From positions 54,622,001-54,686,000 of the forward strand of contig JBITNC010000001.1 in NCBI GenBank assembly GCA_050084985.1: 64,000 nt of DNA. Reading direction: 5' to 3'. Each line of letters begins with the position of its first letter. The stretch's first letter is position 1. The translations under genes and the position numbers were made by a program. Below the pieces are notes generated by a model. That model saw nothing but the letters and a program-made list of their open reading frames with translations, was not told the DNA's origin and searched no databases. Shown here in pieces: positions 1 to 11,902 of this stretch. Source of the DNA: Nageia nagi (taxonomy: Eukaryota; Pinophyta).

Positions 1-1340
1 CTCAAAAATATGGAGTTAATTATAAAGAAACCTTTGCTCTAATGAAAAAGATCTTACTATTAGGGTAATCTTTACTCTTTCAATAGGTCAAGGATGGAAA
101 TTTTTACAACTTGATGTTAAGATTACTTTTATCAATGGTGACTTAGATGTGAAAATCTACATGAATCAACTAGAAGGGTTTGTTGTGGAAGGAAAAGAAT
201 CTTTTGTGTGCAAGTTAAAGAAGTATTTATATGGACTTAAGCAAGCACCTAGGGCTTGGTACAAAAATATTTCAAGATACTTTGAGGATATTGAGTTTGC
301 TAAATACTTCTCTAACTCATATATTTATGTGCTCAACCAAGGATAAGACTTGATTTTAATTCTTCTCTATGTAGATGATCAGTTGATTACAGAGAATAAT
401 ATAGTTCGTACATAAGATCGCATATCCAAACTTAAGGCAACTCTTGAAATGATAGACCTTAGTCTATTGCACTACTAACTTGGTATGTAAGTGTACTAAT
501 ACAAAGATTGTACTTATCTTAGTCAATCCAAGTATATCTTAGATATCTTGCAAAAATTTGGTATGGAGGAATGCAAGCATGCTGTAATTCTAGTCTCTAC
601 TAGAATCACTTTGTCTCTTACTTCCAACTCTTAGTTGGAAGATGTTATATATTATAGGAAAATAATTAGTATTCTTATTTATTTAACTATATCTAGGCCA
701 AATTTTTCCTTTGCTATAAATTTGATGGCACATTTTATGCAAAAGCCATATGTTGAGCACTTCAATGTTATTAAGCAAATTTTGAGGTATGTTATGGGAA
801 CTAAGGATCTTACTCTCAAGTATTACAAGTTACCCTCATTTTTTCTCTTAGGATTCTCAAATTATGACTATAGAAGAGATAGAGATGATAATAAGTCAAC
901 CTTTTCTTATGTGTTTATATGTGTTTAGCATTGATTCAGGTGCTATCTCTTGGGCATCCAAGAAACATCCTACTACTACTCTCTCTACCACTGAGGATGA
1001 ATATCATGTAATGTCAGTTGTATCCTAGGAAGCCATTTGGTTGAGTCATATTATGAAAGAAATAGGGTATGAAAAAGTTCATCCATCACAAATTTATTTA
1101 GATAATTAGTAACTATTGCTTTGGCAAAGAATCCTATTTTCCATTAGAGAACAAAGCATGTAGAAATCCAAGACCACTTCATTAGAGAAAATGATCTGGA
1201 TGGTCCTATACACTTGTAGTATTGTCCATCAGTCCTAAACTCTATTGATTTGTTCATCAAGCTCCTTCTTGAAGCTCAATTCTATAATCTTATGGAATTT
1301 ATTGGGTTGGTGAAGTTTCCCCCAAAAAAAGAGTAAATGT
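1..1340 (+). pseudogene. E1: Ty1/copia pol fragment (RT and RNase H), decayed
   Basis: This is the C-terminal part of a copia polyprotein; the 5' part lies left of the window. The RT landmark SLYGLKQAPRAWY appears as YLYGLKQAPRAWY near 226-262, and the catalytic YVDD is intact at about 367-378. The RNase H region includes the RPNFSFAINLMAHFMQKPY stretch (about 690-750) and the C-terminal RTKHVEIQ block near 1148-1171. The frame is broken by several stops (TAA after NQG near 342, TAG near 631, TAG at 1145-1147) and by frameshifts after about 925. It aligns along its whole length with the pol of E3. It cannot encode an active enzyme. The LTR family assignment is firm; the lineage within copia is not resolved. 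Confidence 0.9.
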
Positions 1341-2343
1341 TGAATTTTTATTGAATCCATTGTAATTTCTTCCTTTTTAATAAAGTTGTTGAACTTTTGT
1401 TTAGTATGTATACTTTGTTTATATATTCCTCTATTTGGTAAGTATAAGTATGAGTTTGGTATCTTAGTGATAACTTATAGTGTATCACAAATGCAAGGTC
1501 ATTAAATCAAGGAGAAATTTTTTGATGGAACAAATGTAACTCTATTCATTAGACTTTATCTCTCTTGATTTATTCACTAGCCTCTTTCAAAAATTTGTTG
1601 TGCACACTTTGAAAGTTTTTTACGGTAGTGAAGTTGTATTCAAGGGAAAATGAATATTGAATTCATATTTGTGATGACAACTTCATCCCTATGAGGCTAT
1701 TTTTGTTGTATAATGTTGATTTAAATGTACACCTTCATGGTTAGTTCACTATGTGTGAGGAACTCATGGTACATTTATTTTGTGATCACTATGTGAGAAA
1801 TTAGTATGTTTTTGTTATCACTATTTGGTTTTCCATAGGTGAGTAATTTATATATGCATATATAATTTTTTATTGTTGATCAACACATATTTTTATATAC
1901 AAAATGTGACTATAAGTATTGGCTTGGCATCTCTGTGATGACTTATAATGTATCATTGATTAGTTTATGGATGGTATGACTTAGTTCATTTATCTTGTGA
2001 TTGATATGAATGTTATATGATGCATCTAACTGATCTTGTTTATGATCTACTTATATCTTGTAGGTTTCATCTTGAGAATGTAGGTTACTTTGTGTGGGTA
2101 GGCTCATGGAGGCTCACATGTCAACTCAGTGTTAATCAACTATACTTAAAGTGAAACTAGTTATGGTAAATAATTGTATTGTAAATCATTTTATCAAATG
2201 GTATTGTAATGAGTCTCAAAATAAGATCTTTCTTATTTCTCAATAATGTAAAAATTCTCATCTTCTCTTGTATCTCTTTGGAGGAGAACTCTCTCTTACT
2301 CTATCTTTCTTCTTCTCTCTACGCTCTATCCCAATATTACATT
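1341..2343 (+). other. E1 3' untranslated region
   Basis: This is noncoding DNA between the end of pol and the polypurine tract. It contains degenerate repeats of a motif like TGTGAGGAACT (about 1755-1840) that match, on the other strand, the 49-bp tandem repeat unit of E3. The same pol-to-PPT layout occurs in E3, E4, E5 and N1. Confidence 0.65.
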
Positions 2344-2352
2344 AAGGGGGAG
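2344..2352 (+). other. E1 polypurine tract
   Basis: AAGGGGGAG lies directly before the TGTTG start of the 3' LTR. This is the usual plus-strand priming site of LTR retrotransposons. Confidence 0.8.
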
Positions 2353-2826
2353 TGTTGAAATTTGTAATATAATATTGTGTAATATTTTCCTTAATGTAAA
2401 TTCACTTAATACTTAAAGTATCATTAGATACCTTAAAGTATTAAGGGAATAAAAATAGGAGAAGGATTAAAAATAGGTATGAGTTTAAAAATAGATAAAA
2501 GATTAAAAATAGAAAAGGGATTAATTATGGAGTGGGTTTCTTATCATAAAAAGAGAAAAACCCTCCCTTTCTCTAGTTACACGATTGTAATGCAATATTT
2601 CCTATAGGTTTAGAGTGTGTGAGAGAGAAGAGATTTTGTAAGAGAGGTACTTGAGAATAAGAAGATCTTAGTTAGTAGATGTACTTTCAAAGAGGGAGGA
2701 ACCACTTTATATATTTTGTTATTGACTTTAGTTATTGTGCTATTGTGTTGATGTTGAAAGTGCCTTCTTGAGATCTTGGTAGATTAGAAGTTAATCCAAA
2801 AAAGGTTAATTTCTTCAATTTCATCA
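2353..2826 (+). repeat. E1 3' LTR (474 bp)
   Basis: It starts with TGTTGAAATTTG right after the polypurine tract and ends with TTTCATCA, matching the termini of the other copia LTRs here (TGTTGG...CATCA on the sense strand). After position 2826 the sequence jumps into E2 RT on the other strand, so E1 inserted into E2. A 41-nt inverted repeat lies at 2405-2445. The right-hand target flank is TAATT (2827-2831); the left flank is outside the window. Confidence 0.85.
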
Positions 2827-3297
2827 TAATTCTCAATTATCAGAAGATCATCCACATAAAGAATTAAGACCAAGTCTTATCCATATTTTAGTACACATAG
2901 AGTAGATTTAGAAAAGAACTTGGAGAATCCAATATCCTCAAAACAACTTGAAATATTCTTATACCAAGCTTTGGGTGCTTACTTACACACATTTGTAGTA
3001 AGTGATATATTTATTTGAACTTGATCCATAATGTAGAGAAATTGTTTTACTGATCCTTTTACTAAAGTGGCAAGTCCTTTCTTAATGCACTGGGAGTGTG
3101 AGTTAAAATTGAATGAGTATCCTTTCCTTGAAATTGAATTATGAAAAGAATGTTTATACTAAACTTAGGCATATAGAGAACATTTTCAATAACCTTTTCA
3201 TAAATCAACACAGTCTTAATCCCTTAGACTTCAAGGATTGAATTATCATGTATTATAACTATATCCTTGTTATTCTTATGAAAAATTTTAAACTTAT
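2827..3297 (-). pseudogene. E2: copia RT and pre-integrase/protease remnants, integrase deleted
   Basis: Reverse-strand remnant of pol. Positions 2830-2990 align with the RT segment of E3 around the YVDD box (compare 14180-14345). From about 3005 the sequence aligns with the protease to GAG-pre-integrase part of E3 (compare 15875-16145). The integrase between these two is missing, so an internal deletion joined RT to the pre-integrase region. The left end is cut by the insertion of E1 at 2826 and the right end by S1 at 3298. No open frame survives. Confidence 0.8.
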
Positions 3298-4357
3298 TGA
3301 TCCAAAATTTGGATCCTTATAGTATTTAGTATTGATATGTTCAATATGTTATTTTCATCATTAGATTTTTGATACTTCCTTTAGATCAAAAATCTGATTC
3401 CATTTGAGGGAGATGTGTGATTTTTAAGTTTGGGTACTTTTTTTATTAAAAAATACAAGAGGCACAAAAAAAGAAAAAAAGAAATTTTTTAAGTTTCTTT
3501 TCATGTTTATTTTATTACATTATGTTTAAGATCTCATTTTTCTATTTTTTTCACTTTTTATGGTTTGTAAAATCAACTTTAGGATCAAGAGTTATTGCAT
3601 TTTGGAGTATGATATTTTTTAATGAAATGGGGGTGTTTGGGAGGCTAGATTGAATAGGGGCATTTTGGAGGCCAAATTGCAAGCTACCAAGTGGTACAAT
3701 ATGGTTGGATCCACCTTGTTTAAGTGGGGATTTGATTTTTGCAAGAGGATTTGATTTTTATAAGGTCTATCTTAATGTTTATTGGTTTTATCTCCTATTA
3801 TTTGGCTGATTTTATTTGGTAAGCATGTTATCATCCAAAGAGCATTATCTTTCTTGTTGGTAAGCTCATTTTGAAAGATTTTAGAAACATCTTGAGCCCA
3901 AATTATAGAAGAGAAAAAAGGAGCCAAATGGGTATCCAAAGATATTTTTTTTTGTTATTTCCTTAGTTGTAACACATCCAAATTTGACTCCAAAATTTGT
4001 ATAGAGAGGGAGTAAATTGGACATGTTGAGTAGAGGAGAGTTTTCATTCAATTTTGAAGTGTTTTTCAAAGATGAAGTTTGTGAGTGAATGTGAGAAGAT
4101 AGTGGAGGATTATGGAGGTCATTTTATAAGAGAATTCCATCCACTTTGAAGAGAGAGTTAATATTACTGGAGTAGCCCACACTAGGTGAACCAAGGTAAA
4201 ATTGCTTGTATTTTATGTGATTGGAGTTCTATTTTTCTTCTCTAATTTTACATATGTGATCTCTTAATCTCCTTACAATAACTTAATTGAATTGAGTATG
4301 TAATGATCCTAATTTCAGAATTGAATTTTAAATTTAATTCTTATGGATTATGGATCA
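3298..4357. mobile_element. S1: solo LTR, gypsy type (1,060 bp)
   Basis: The element starts TGATCC and ends GGATCA, a perfect 6-bp inverted terminal repeat of the TG...CA type. It is flanked by the 5-bp duplication CTTAT (3293-3297 and 4358-4362). Removing it restores the E2 protease region, which aligns with E3 on both sides. The start resembles the G1 LTR (TGATCYAAATTGGATCA). It also has the G1-type box near its 3' end (TAGCCCACAC then GGTGAACCAAGGTAAA, 4172-4200). No internal domain, PBS or second LTR is present, as expected for a solo LTR left by LTR-LTR recombination. The sense strand is probably +, from the position of that box. Confidence 0.87.
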
Positions 4358-5340
4358 CTTATCCTTTTCAAAATAGATGTGATTGGTGCACCCAGAGTCA
4401 ACAATCCAATCAATCGAGAAAGTACAATACATGGAGTAAAGAACAAAAACAAAATAAGATTTAATATTCTTATTCCCTTTGAAGTTTTTCATATTTCTAT
4501 TTTTCTTGATCTTTCCTTCTCTTAGCTTCTTGTAGCAGTCAAATTCTTTGTGACCATAGTCACCACAAAAGTTACAATTGCCATTGAATTTTGGCTTGGA
4601 TTTAATTTGTTTTCCTTTCCTTTTTCATCCCTTTGTATGCAATTATTGTTGTTGTCCTTATTTTAAAACTTATTGGTGGTAGAAAAAAAACACTTCTTTT
4701 AATTCTTGAACTTCTTGTTGAAAGAAGTTTTGGTTTCTCCAAAAGCAATATTAGTATCCTTTGGATAAGAGATCAATACCTTTTTATTAATAGTTTTCTC
4801 ATGCTTCATAATGAGCCATGAAAGGTTCTTGAGAGAGAAGACTTATTCATTATTAATACTAGTATCAATAATTATCACAAAGTTCCTAAACTTTGAAGAA
4901 TGAATTTGAATAATGATGAAGACCATGAACTTGTCATTAATCTATTTGCATCCATAACCAACAAGTTGGGTCCTAAGGTCAATGATCTTATTCAAATAGA
5001 TGGGAACATTTTTATCTTCTCCTTGGTGATATTGAAGTAGCTTTTGTATAATGGTGAACCTTCTAAAAAATTTTAACCTTACATAGATTTTCTTGATCCT
5101 ATCCCAAGCTTCCTTTGTGAAGGTTGATGAAGAGATCATAAGAAGCACTTTGTTTGACACTACACAAAAAATCATAAAGGTTGCTAACTCATTCTTTGAG
5201 TTGTAAGTCTTAAGTGCTACTAGGTTCTCATTAAATATTTTTCATAGTTTCCTTTCCTATAGTTTAAATTTCATTCAAGGTTTCCAAATACCATAGTTAG
5301 AACCATCAAGAATATGCCTAGGTAAGAAGTTGTCACCCAT
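4358..5340 (-). pseudogene. E2: copia gag and protease start, decayed
   Basis: Reading leftward from an ATG at 5338-5340, the start MGDNFLPRHILDGSN matches the E3 gag start. The best-kept part is 4942-5175, a UBN2-type gag segment (EAWDRIKKIY ... LLQYHQGED ... IYLNKIIDLRTQL). The CCHC zinc knuckle is recognisable near 4530-4580. The protease motif keeps D-S-G-C-T near 4395-4410, unlike E3, where the serine is lost. Stops occur early in gag, one of them a Trp codon changed to TGA. The frame continues, conceptually, across the S1 insertion into 3297 and below. Confidence 0.85.
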
Positions 5341-7885
5341 TTGCTAGATAAGAAGGTGGAAGTATAACCAATGTAAGCATATTAAATTTGTGAACCAAAT
5401 CAATCAACTATTTATATTGAGTTTGTTTAAAAATTAACCAAACATACATGTTGGATTTATTCAATTATAAATGATAAATTTTTCCCAAGGATAATTAAAA
5501 AAGGCATACTTAAATTGTTTAGCATTTTCTCATGTGCAAAAGGTTTACAATAGAATCACATAATATATTCCATACATCTAAAATTTGATCATAACTAAGT
5601 ACCATAGTTGTAAAGAGGGTAAAGTTGATGCTTATTTTCTTGTTTAAAATTAAGCCTTCACTTGGATGCCCATAAGGAGCCCAAGTCCTACCAATCCTCA
5701 ACTAGTTTTCCTTGGTCAGTAATATACTCTTACAAAGAGGAGTACTAAGTATTTTCTAAGGATGTGACATATGTTGGATTAGATAAATTATTATCTTGAT
5801 TAGATTTCAAGTTATCCTCTAGGTTATCAGGATAAAACTTGAATATACATGCGAAATGTGGTATCACTACACACATTCCTACCCACCTATATAGAGTTAT
5901 ATCTAGACCAAAAAAGGACTTAGGGGTAATTGAAAAGTATCAACTTTACATCATTTGGATCATCAAACTAAAGGCTCCATTCTACCTTGTCCCCCCTCAT
6001 GGATCCCCAAATTAAGTCATGTTGCAAAATGTACATGCAAATGTGTTCATTTTAGGGGTGTAATTTTAATGTTTGTGATTTTCTTGTAAAAATTAAAGCA
6101 AAGTGCATAAAGTAAAGTGCTTCAAAAAATTGATACACAATCTAAAGTTTGAAACCTAAGAGTTCAATGGGTTTTGTTACCAACCCTAAGAGGACCTTTT
6201 TACAATACATGTGTTCATTATTTTAAGTAATAAAAATTGAGTCTCTTCCCTTTTTACTTAAAAATTGAACTTTAGCAACATGTTCCCTTTCGATATTTAA
6301 AAACAAACTTTGGTAAAAATATAACATTGCAATTTTACTTTAGAAAAAGAAATTAACTTTTAACACTAAGGTAAAAATTACCATATATTTTTACCATAGC
6401 AAAATAACCATCCAAAGTGAATATTTATCCTAAAAGGCATTCAATAAAATGCATATATTGATAATTCTAAGTAATAGGCATTTATTCCTAAAATGCATTC
6501 ATAGAAAAAATTAATACTAATTTTAAGCAAGAATGCATTCATAGGAAAACAAATCCCTCCTTTATTTTACTTAAAAAATGTATTTCAAATAGAAACAATT
6601 ATTCCCCGTTTAAAAAATTAAGTCCTAAAAAATAAACATAAAAAAGTTTCAATAATTTGACTTAAAAAAGGGCATACACAACATACCTCATAATTATTTC
6701 TTTTTAGTCTCCCTATGCTCATTAAATATGAGCCCATACTCCATTTATGTTATCTTTTTAAGAAAGGTAAAATGATTAATTTAAATATTTATTTTACCTA
6801 ACACTTGCCAAAGAAGAGAAAATAAATCATCTTTTATTTATAAGGTTGTCATATTTATGAAGAAAGTATGGACACCCATCAAAAACTTAACTTGTAAGAA
6901 ATGATTTAACATTAAATTTTGAATGAGTGCCCTAAAAAAAATTTTAAAAAAGGAAGGTGAGGGGGTTAAATAAATATAAAGCGACAATAGTGGGTGGATG
7001 GGTTTCAAGTGTTTCTATGAATAGGAGGGGGGGGTGGCTGTAGGCTCCTTTAGGGAGCTACAAGTCAACCCAAGCTTGGGAGATACAACCCACCCAAGGC
7101 TAGGGGGTTATGGCCACCCATAATGGGCTCGCAAGCCCACCTAAGCACTAGGGGGCTGCACCTTAGTTGACCAAGGTTGGGGGTCAAGAGCCACCCATAA
7201 TGAGCTAGGATTGGGAGGGGAGGGTTGCATGCCCTAGTCGATCATGTACCCTACCTCTTCCAAAAAAATATTTTTTCCACTTTTTTATTTAGTTTTATTA
7301 TTCCAAAATGTAATGTTTAAAAAAAAAATTCTTTTTTATCATTTGGCAAAAAACAAATAGCTCTTTTTTTACATAAAACATTTTTTGGAAAAAAAATTGT
7401 GCATTATGGAAAACTTTGTTTAGGCATGTGTTATCTTTTATCTTTTTTAATTTAATTATTTATCACAAAAATTCAAGATTTACCTCATATAAGAAAAAAA
7501 TTGCATAATATAAAAACATTTTTTTTAATCATGTAAAGAAATTGCAATTTTTTTTGGAGATTAAAAAAAATTGCATTTGTAAAAAAAATGGCAAAAGACT
7601 TATCTCCATCAAGAACTACAATATATTATTGCTATTTGTAAACAAATTCGTAAAAAAATAAAAATTACAACTAACAAAATAAATATTAGTATTATTCATT
7701 ATAACAATAATATATTGTAAGATCATAAAAAAATGTTAGTAACATAATGAGATAATCCAAAAATGAATAAATCAAGAAATAAGAGGATTAGTGATTATAC
7801 CTTTGTAAACCTTTTACCTCACCAAAGAATATGGAAGATATATTGGGATGAAATTTCAAAATAATGTTGAAGAGAAGCCTTCACA
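5341..7885 (-). other. E2 leader (5' untranslated region)
   Basis: About 2.5 kb lie between the PBS and gag. Positions 5590-6180 align clearly with the E3 leader (17280-17870) and the E4 leader (39900-40500): all share a TATCACTAC box, a stretch ending CCAATGGGTTTTGT and a T/A-rich tail. Such a long conserved noncoding leader is a property of this family and not of one copy. There is no coding potential. Confidence 0.7.
7021..7260. other. GC-rich foreign-looking block inside the E2 leader
   Basis: About 240 bp are far richer in G and C than anything around them. The block holds two partial repeats (GCCACCCATAATG at about 7110 and 7191) and short palindromes (CCAAGCTTGG near 7071). No ORF is recognised. 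It lies about 640 bp from the PBS, close to where the E3 leader carries a host-gene fragment. Confidence 0.6.
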
Positions 7886-7902
7886 CCAAGCTCTTGATAC
7901 CA
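7886..7902 (-). other. E2 primer-binding site
   Basis: On the minus strand it reads TGGTATCAAGAGCTTGG, complementary to the 3' end of initiator tRNA-Met apart from one extra base. It lies two bases inside the 5' LTR. Confidence 0.85.
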
Positions 7903-7904
7903 AA

Positions 7905-8371
7905 TGATGGAGTTAAGACTAAAAGAACCAATTCAATATGCAAAGCATCAATACATCAAAGCATAAACAATCTCAAAAATTGACACTAATGTAAAGTGGT
8001 TCCTCAAACCATGGGAGTACATTTATTAACTAAGATCTTTCTCATTCACAAAGACAACTCTCTTACAAGACCTCTTTCTTCATCTTTTAATACCAATCCT
8101 AGAGCATAACTTTTCTTCAACCTTTGATGTGTAATCTCAAAGAGAGGACCTTCTATTTATAGTATAAAATTCTCCCTTGGATCACCCATTTAATCATTGT
8201 ACAAAGATATGACATGCTTCACCATTTTACCTAAGGGGCATCTCATGATAAGGAGTGTAGGACATATTACATTATCATATTCACTTAAATACTTAAGGTA
8301 TCTAGGGATACCTTTAAGTATTAGTGAATTTACAAGAAGAAACTTACAATAATATATTATACATTCCAACA
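7905..8371 (-). repeat. E2 5' LTR (467 bp)
   Basis: On the + strand it runs from TGATGGAGTT to CATTCCAACA, next to the PBS. A TATA-like box CTATAAATAG (minus strand) lies at 8153-8162, and the family inverted repeat is at 8280-8328. Its partner 3' LTR must lie left of the window, beyond E1. Confidence 0.85.
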
Positions 8372-8714
8372 TATGGAGTGTCATGCACATCTAATATTGA
8401 CAATATTGAGGCATCTTAATATATTTCAAGTATTGGATATTGAAGTATCTTTATATGACTCAATATTATCACTTAATGATATCTTAACAAATTCATTCCA
8501 ACAAAACATTATATTCGTTTTATCCTAATATGGATTTGAGGTTCAAATTTCTAAATTTCTCTATAAGTTTTGCCACTTATTTCTTCATTAGATCTGTGTT
8601 ATGCACTTGTTAATTTTACACTTATTGATTGTTTGAAGCTATGTGGCTTTAAAACCTTTTGAAAGAAATATATCTTGATCAATATGATGCATTCATAATA
8701 ACTTGTCAAGAATA
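8372..8714. other. No recognised feature
   Basis: AT-rich DNA between the E2 LTR and the E5 tail. It may include badly decayed E5 RNase H. No frame is convincing. Confidence 0.4.
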
Positions 8715-8868
8715 GTGTTTTATCAAGGAAAAGGTTTTGTATGAGATTTTATGATTGATATTAGATTTTGTTGATTTATTCACCAAACCTCTTTCAAAAG
8801 CTCTATTATACAAGCATAATAAGTCTCATAGGTTAGTGAAGTTATCCTCAAGGGGGAGTGAAATTTGA
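8715..8868 (+). pseudogene. E5: C-terminal tail of copia pol
   Basis: The segment reads DFVDLFTKPLSKAL and then HRLVKLSSRGSEI before TGA at 8866-8868. This matches the last about 45 residues of E3 pol (TDLFTKPLLEAQF ... RLVKLPSRGSEV). Upstream RNase H is no longer readable. Confidence 0.75.
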
Positions 8869-9598
8869 ATTCTTATTTGAATTCATGTTTTTAATGATAA
8901 GTTCATCTAAAGGATGATTTTTTATTGTATAGTGTTTATATTTATGTGTTCACTTTTGTACTTAACTCTCTATGTGTAAGGAACTTTGTTGAGCTATCTA
9001 GGTGTGAGGAACTTATTTGTACACTTTGAAGCATTTGATAAACTTTGTGTGCAATGTTTAGTTATCCATGCATGAGGAACTATTCTATAATCATATGTTT
9101 TATTTTTTTTATGATGATCAATATGTATTTTTTTTATATAAGAGGTGACTATAGGTTTTATTGGAATCTTTACATGATGATTTATAGTGTATCATTTGAT
9201 CAGTTTATGGATGGCATTATTTGATTCAATTATATTATAGTAAAATGAATGTATTAATATAATTAATCTTGTTTATACTTTGTAGCTAACAAGTTTCTTC
9301 TAAACATTGTTGGTTACTTTGAGCATATAGGCTCATGGAGGCTCATCATGTCAACATATTATTAGATGAATACTACTTGTACATTGAATCATTTATGGTT
9401 TATGATTATTGTATTGAAAATCATTTGTTTAAATGTTGAAGTAGTTAAGCCTTGTTTAGGTTGTAGAACCATCTAAATTCTATTACTTCTCAAGATGTCA
9501 AGTTCTCATTTTTGATTCTATTTTTTATGGAGGAGAACTTTCTTATACTTTATTCTATTCTTCTCTTCTCTCTACCCCAATATTTCATTAAGAAGGAG
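8869..9598 (+). other. E5 3' untranslated region and polypurine tract
   Basis: Same layout as E1: imperfect repeats of a TGTGAGGAACTT-like motif (8955-9090), a conserved block ending in GGAGAACTTTC, then the tract AAGAAGGAG (9590-9598) directly before the LTR. Confidence 0.65.
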
Positions 9599-9660
9599 TG
9601 TTAGAAAAAATATTGCATTATTATGTAAATTATTATTTATATTATCTCTAAATAATAATA
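9599..9660 (+). repeat. E5 3' LTR, first ~60 bp only
   Basis: TGTTAGAAAAAATATTGC follows the polypurine tract. The similarity to copia LTR starts fades by about 9660, where the element is truncated. Confidence 0.6.
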
Positions 9661-10615
9661 TCTATTGGATGACATGGTTGAAAGCACAAGAGGAGCCAAT
9701 GATAGATGCATATGATAGGGATGAAATGCTTCAAAAAGCTAGAGATAACTATAGAATGCAAAAATAGAATGCAAGCCATCAGGGGGGACATGATAGGCAT
9801 GTTTAGATGGGCATCCACCAAACCATAAAGATTCAAACTACTTCTAGTGAATATTTTTTGAATGAGAACTAAGGCAAGTGATGTGGATGCTATAGGAGAT
9901 CAATACATAAGGAAGATGATGATATATCAAGTAATATGTATCCTAATACAAACTCTAAAAATAATCATTCTCTAGCAAATCTTCCTTCAGTCTCTTTGAA
10001 AATTGAATAAGGTGAAGTTGGAATGGTTATAACAAAGTTGGAGTCTAAAGAAATCATATGCAAATTAAGGGGTAGGCACCTAACCTAGGAATACCTTATG
10101 AGGTTTATAGAGTAATGTTGGGAATTTAACTAGGATATCTCCCTACTCCCTCATATTTTATGATCATTTTTTAGGACATGAAAGAGAAGGTTAGGGATTT
10201 GGAATGCAAATGGACTTATTTATTTAGATAAAAGGGACTATATATATGTCCATTGTATTCAAATTTAAATCCTCTAATGAAATAATTATTTTAACTCCCC
10301 ATCATGGTGATCTTGTATGTCCTACCTATAAAATTTTAGAGTGTGAAAGCAATCTCAAAAATTGGCATGACCATCGATGTCTTTTAGGGTCCTAATGAAT
10401 ATCCTTTTGAAAATATAAAAAGAAAAATAACCTACAAAAGGTGAGACTAGGGGTAAGGATGAAAACATTGAATCCATATACTTAGTCTATTACTCTTAGG
10501 TTGAAATGGTGAACCTAGAACTAGAGCATCAAATATGAAAACTTTTCCTTAAGATGTTATATCTATCAACAAATAGGGCATATCAAGAGGAACTACCCAT
10601 ACGAAAAAAATTAGA
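9661..10615 (+). pseudogene. Decayed gag/ORF1-like sequence with a CCHC relic
   Basis: Around 9655-9800 one frame reads a charged, gag-like stretch (AQEEPMIDAYDRDEMLQKAR). At 10555-10596 a zinc-knuckle skeleton is visible: C-Y-I-Y-Q-Q-I-G-H-I-K-R-N-Y, that is CX2CX4HX4C with the second and last Cys changed to Tyr (TGT to TAT). This suggests the gag of an LTR element or ORF1 of a LINE. The frame is broken many times and the family cannot be fixed from the sequence alone. Confidence 0.45.
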
Positions 10616-11897
10616 AATTTATCTCAATCACATATTTAGAAGAGGGATTATTCGAAACCCTTCTAAATGATTGAAATAAGGATGGATGTCATTAAGAGGT
10701 GGACATGATCGCAAATTACCATATTAGTCAATTGCAATGACTAGGGCCCCTATTTGGAAACTAACACAATAAAAGAGCCTCTATTACTAAGCAAATAACA
10801 TTCACCTAGTTCTCCTAAAGGTTGTTGCATGCACTCTATAGAGTTAATAACCATTGTAAAGCTCTTTTAAGAGCAAAATCCATCTACAAAAAAGAAATAT
10901 AGAAATAAAATCTCAAACATACCTCTCTCTAGAACTTCGAAGGAAAGAATAAAGATAAAGAAACATAGAGGTAGATTACAAAGCTCCAATTGAAGATGTA
11001 GATGAAGGATCTCACATATATTAGTTAAAAAATTTGAAATGTAGAAATGAATTTTTAGAATTTATAAATTATACTAAGAAAGATACATGAGTTACAAAAA
11101 CCATAGGAACCCAATTTATCCTTGATTAGATTAGAATAGGAATATAATTAAATCCACATGTAATTAATTGAAAATCCATGAACTCTATATAAAAATAGGT
11201 TTTGGGAACCTTGTATATAAAATCCTCTAAAATAATTTTCCCTTATCCAAAAACAAAATAGTCAAGGAACATAGGTTTATAATGGTTCTCCTGAAATGTC
11301 CTACTTTCTAACACAAAATAGACCCCAAATTTCACACAAATTTGTTTTTATATAGAAAATACTAAATGATTCAACTCGAATGACGACAATGTTAACCATT
11401 TTATTTAAATATAAATCAAGTGTGAAACTTAACACTTTCCCAATGTTTAACATTCATACAAATACAAAAGAGAATCATCTTTTTTGAAATAATTATTAAA
11501 CATAACAACATATTCTTTTATGTATAACCAAGGGAATAAATAATACATTTCTCTATTCAAATTGATATACATTTCAATCTTCATAAAAAGTGTACAAGAA
11601 ATATTCAAAACAAAATCTTCAAATTCTTCACCTTATTCTCATACCAATATCAAACTACTAATTGTATCCAAGATAAGCAAGTTTTTTAGGATCAAAACCA
11701 ACTCTTCAAATGAGATGCATAACTAATTATTTAAATGCATTTTCATACATTCACATGACTTGATGAAAACTCACTTAAAATCTAATTCAACTAACATTCA
11801 ATGTATATTCAATCTTCATGCATCAAAATAAACATTTTTTAAACATAGTATTATCAAGAGTACATAGTGAACTTTTCATCATATGACTACGGTGCTT
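10616..11897. other. No recognised feature
   Basis: AT-rich, with no frame or repeat edge that I can support. Its right end is the target site of E3. Confidence 0.4.
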
Positions 11898-11902
11898 CCT
11901 TG
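11898..11902. repeat. E3 target-site duplication, left
   Basis: CCTTG, repeated exactly at 20648-20652. Confidence 0.93.
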
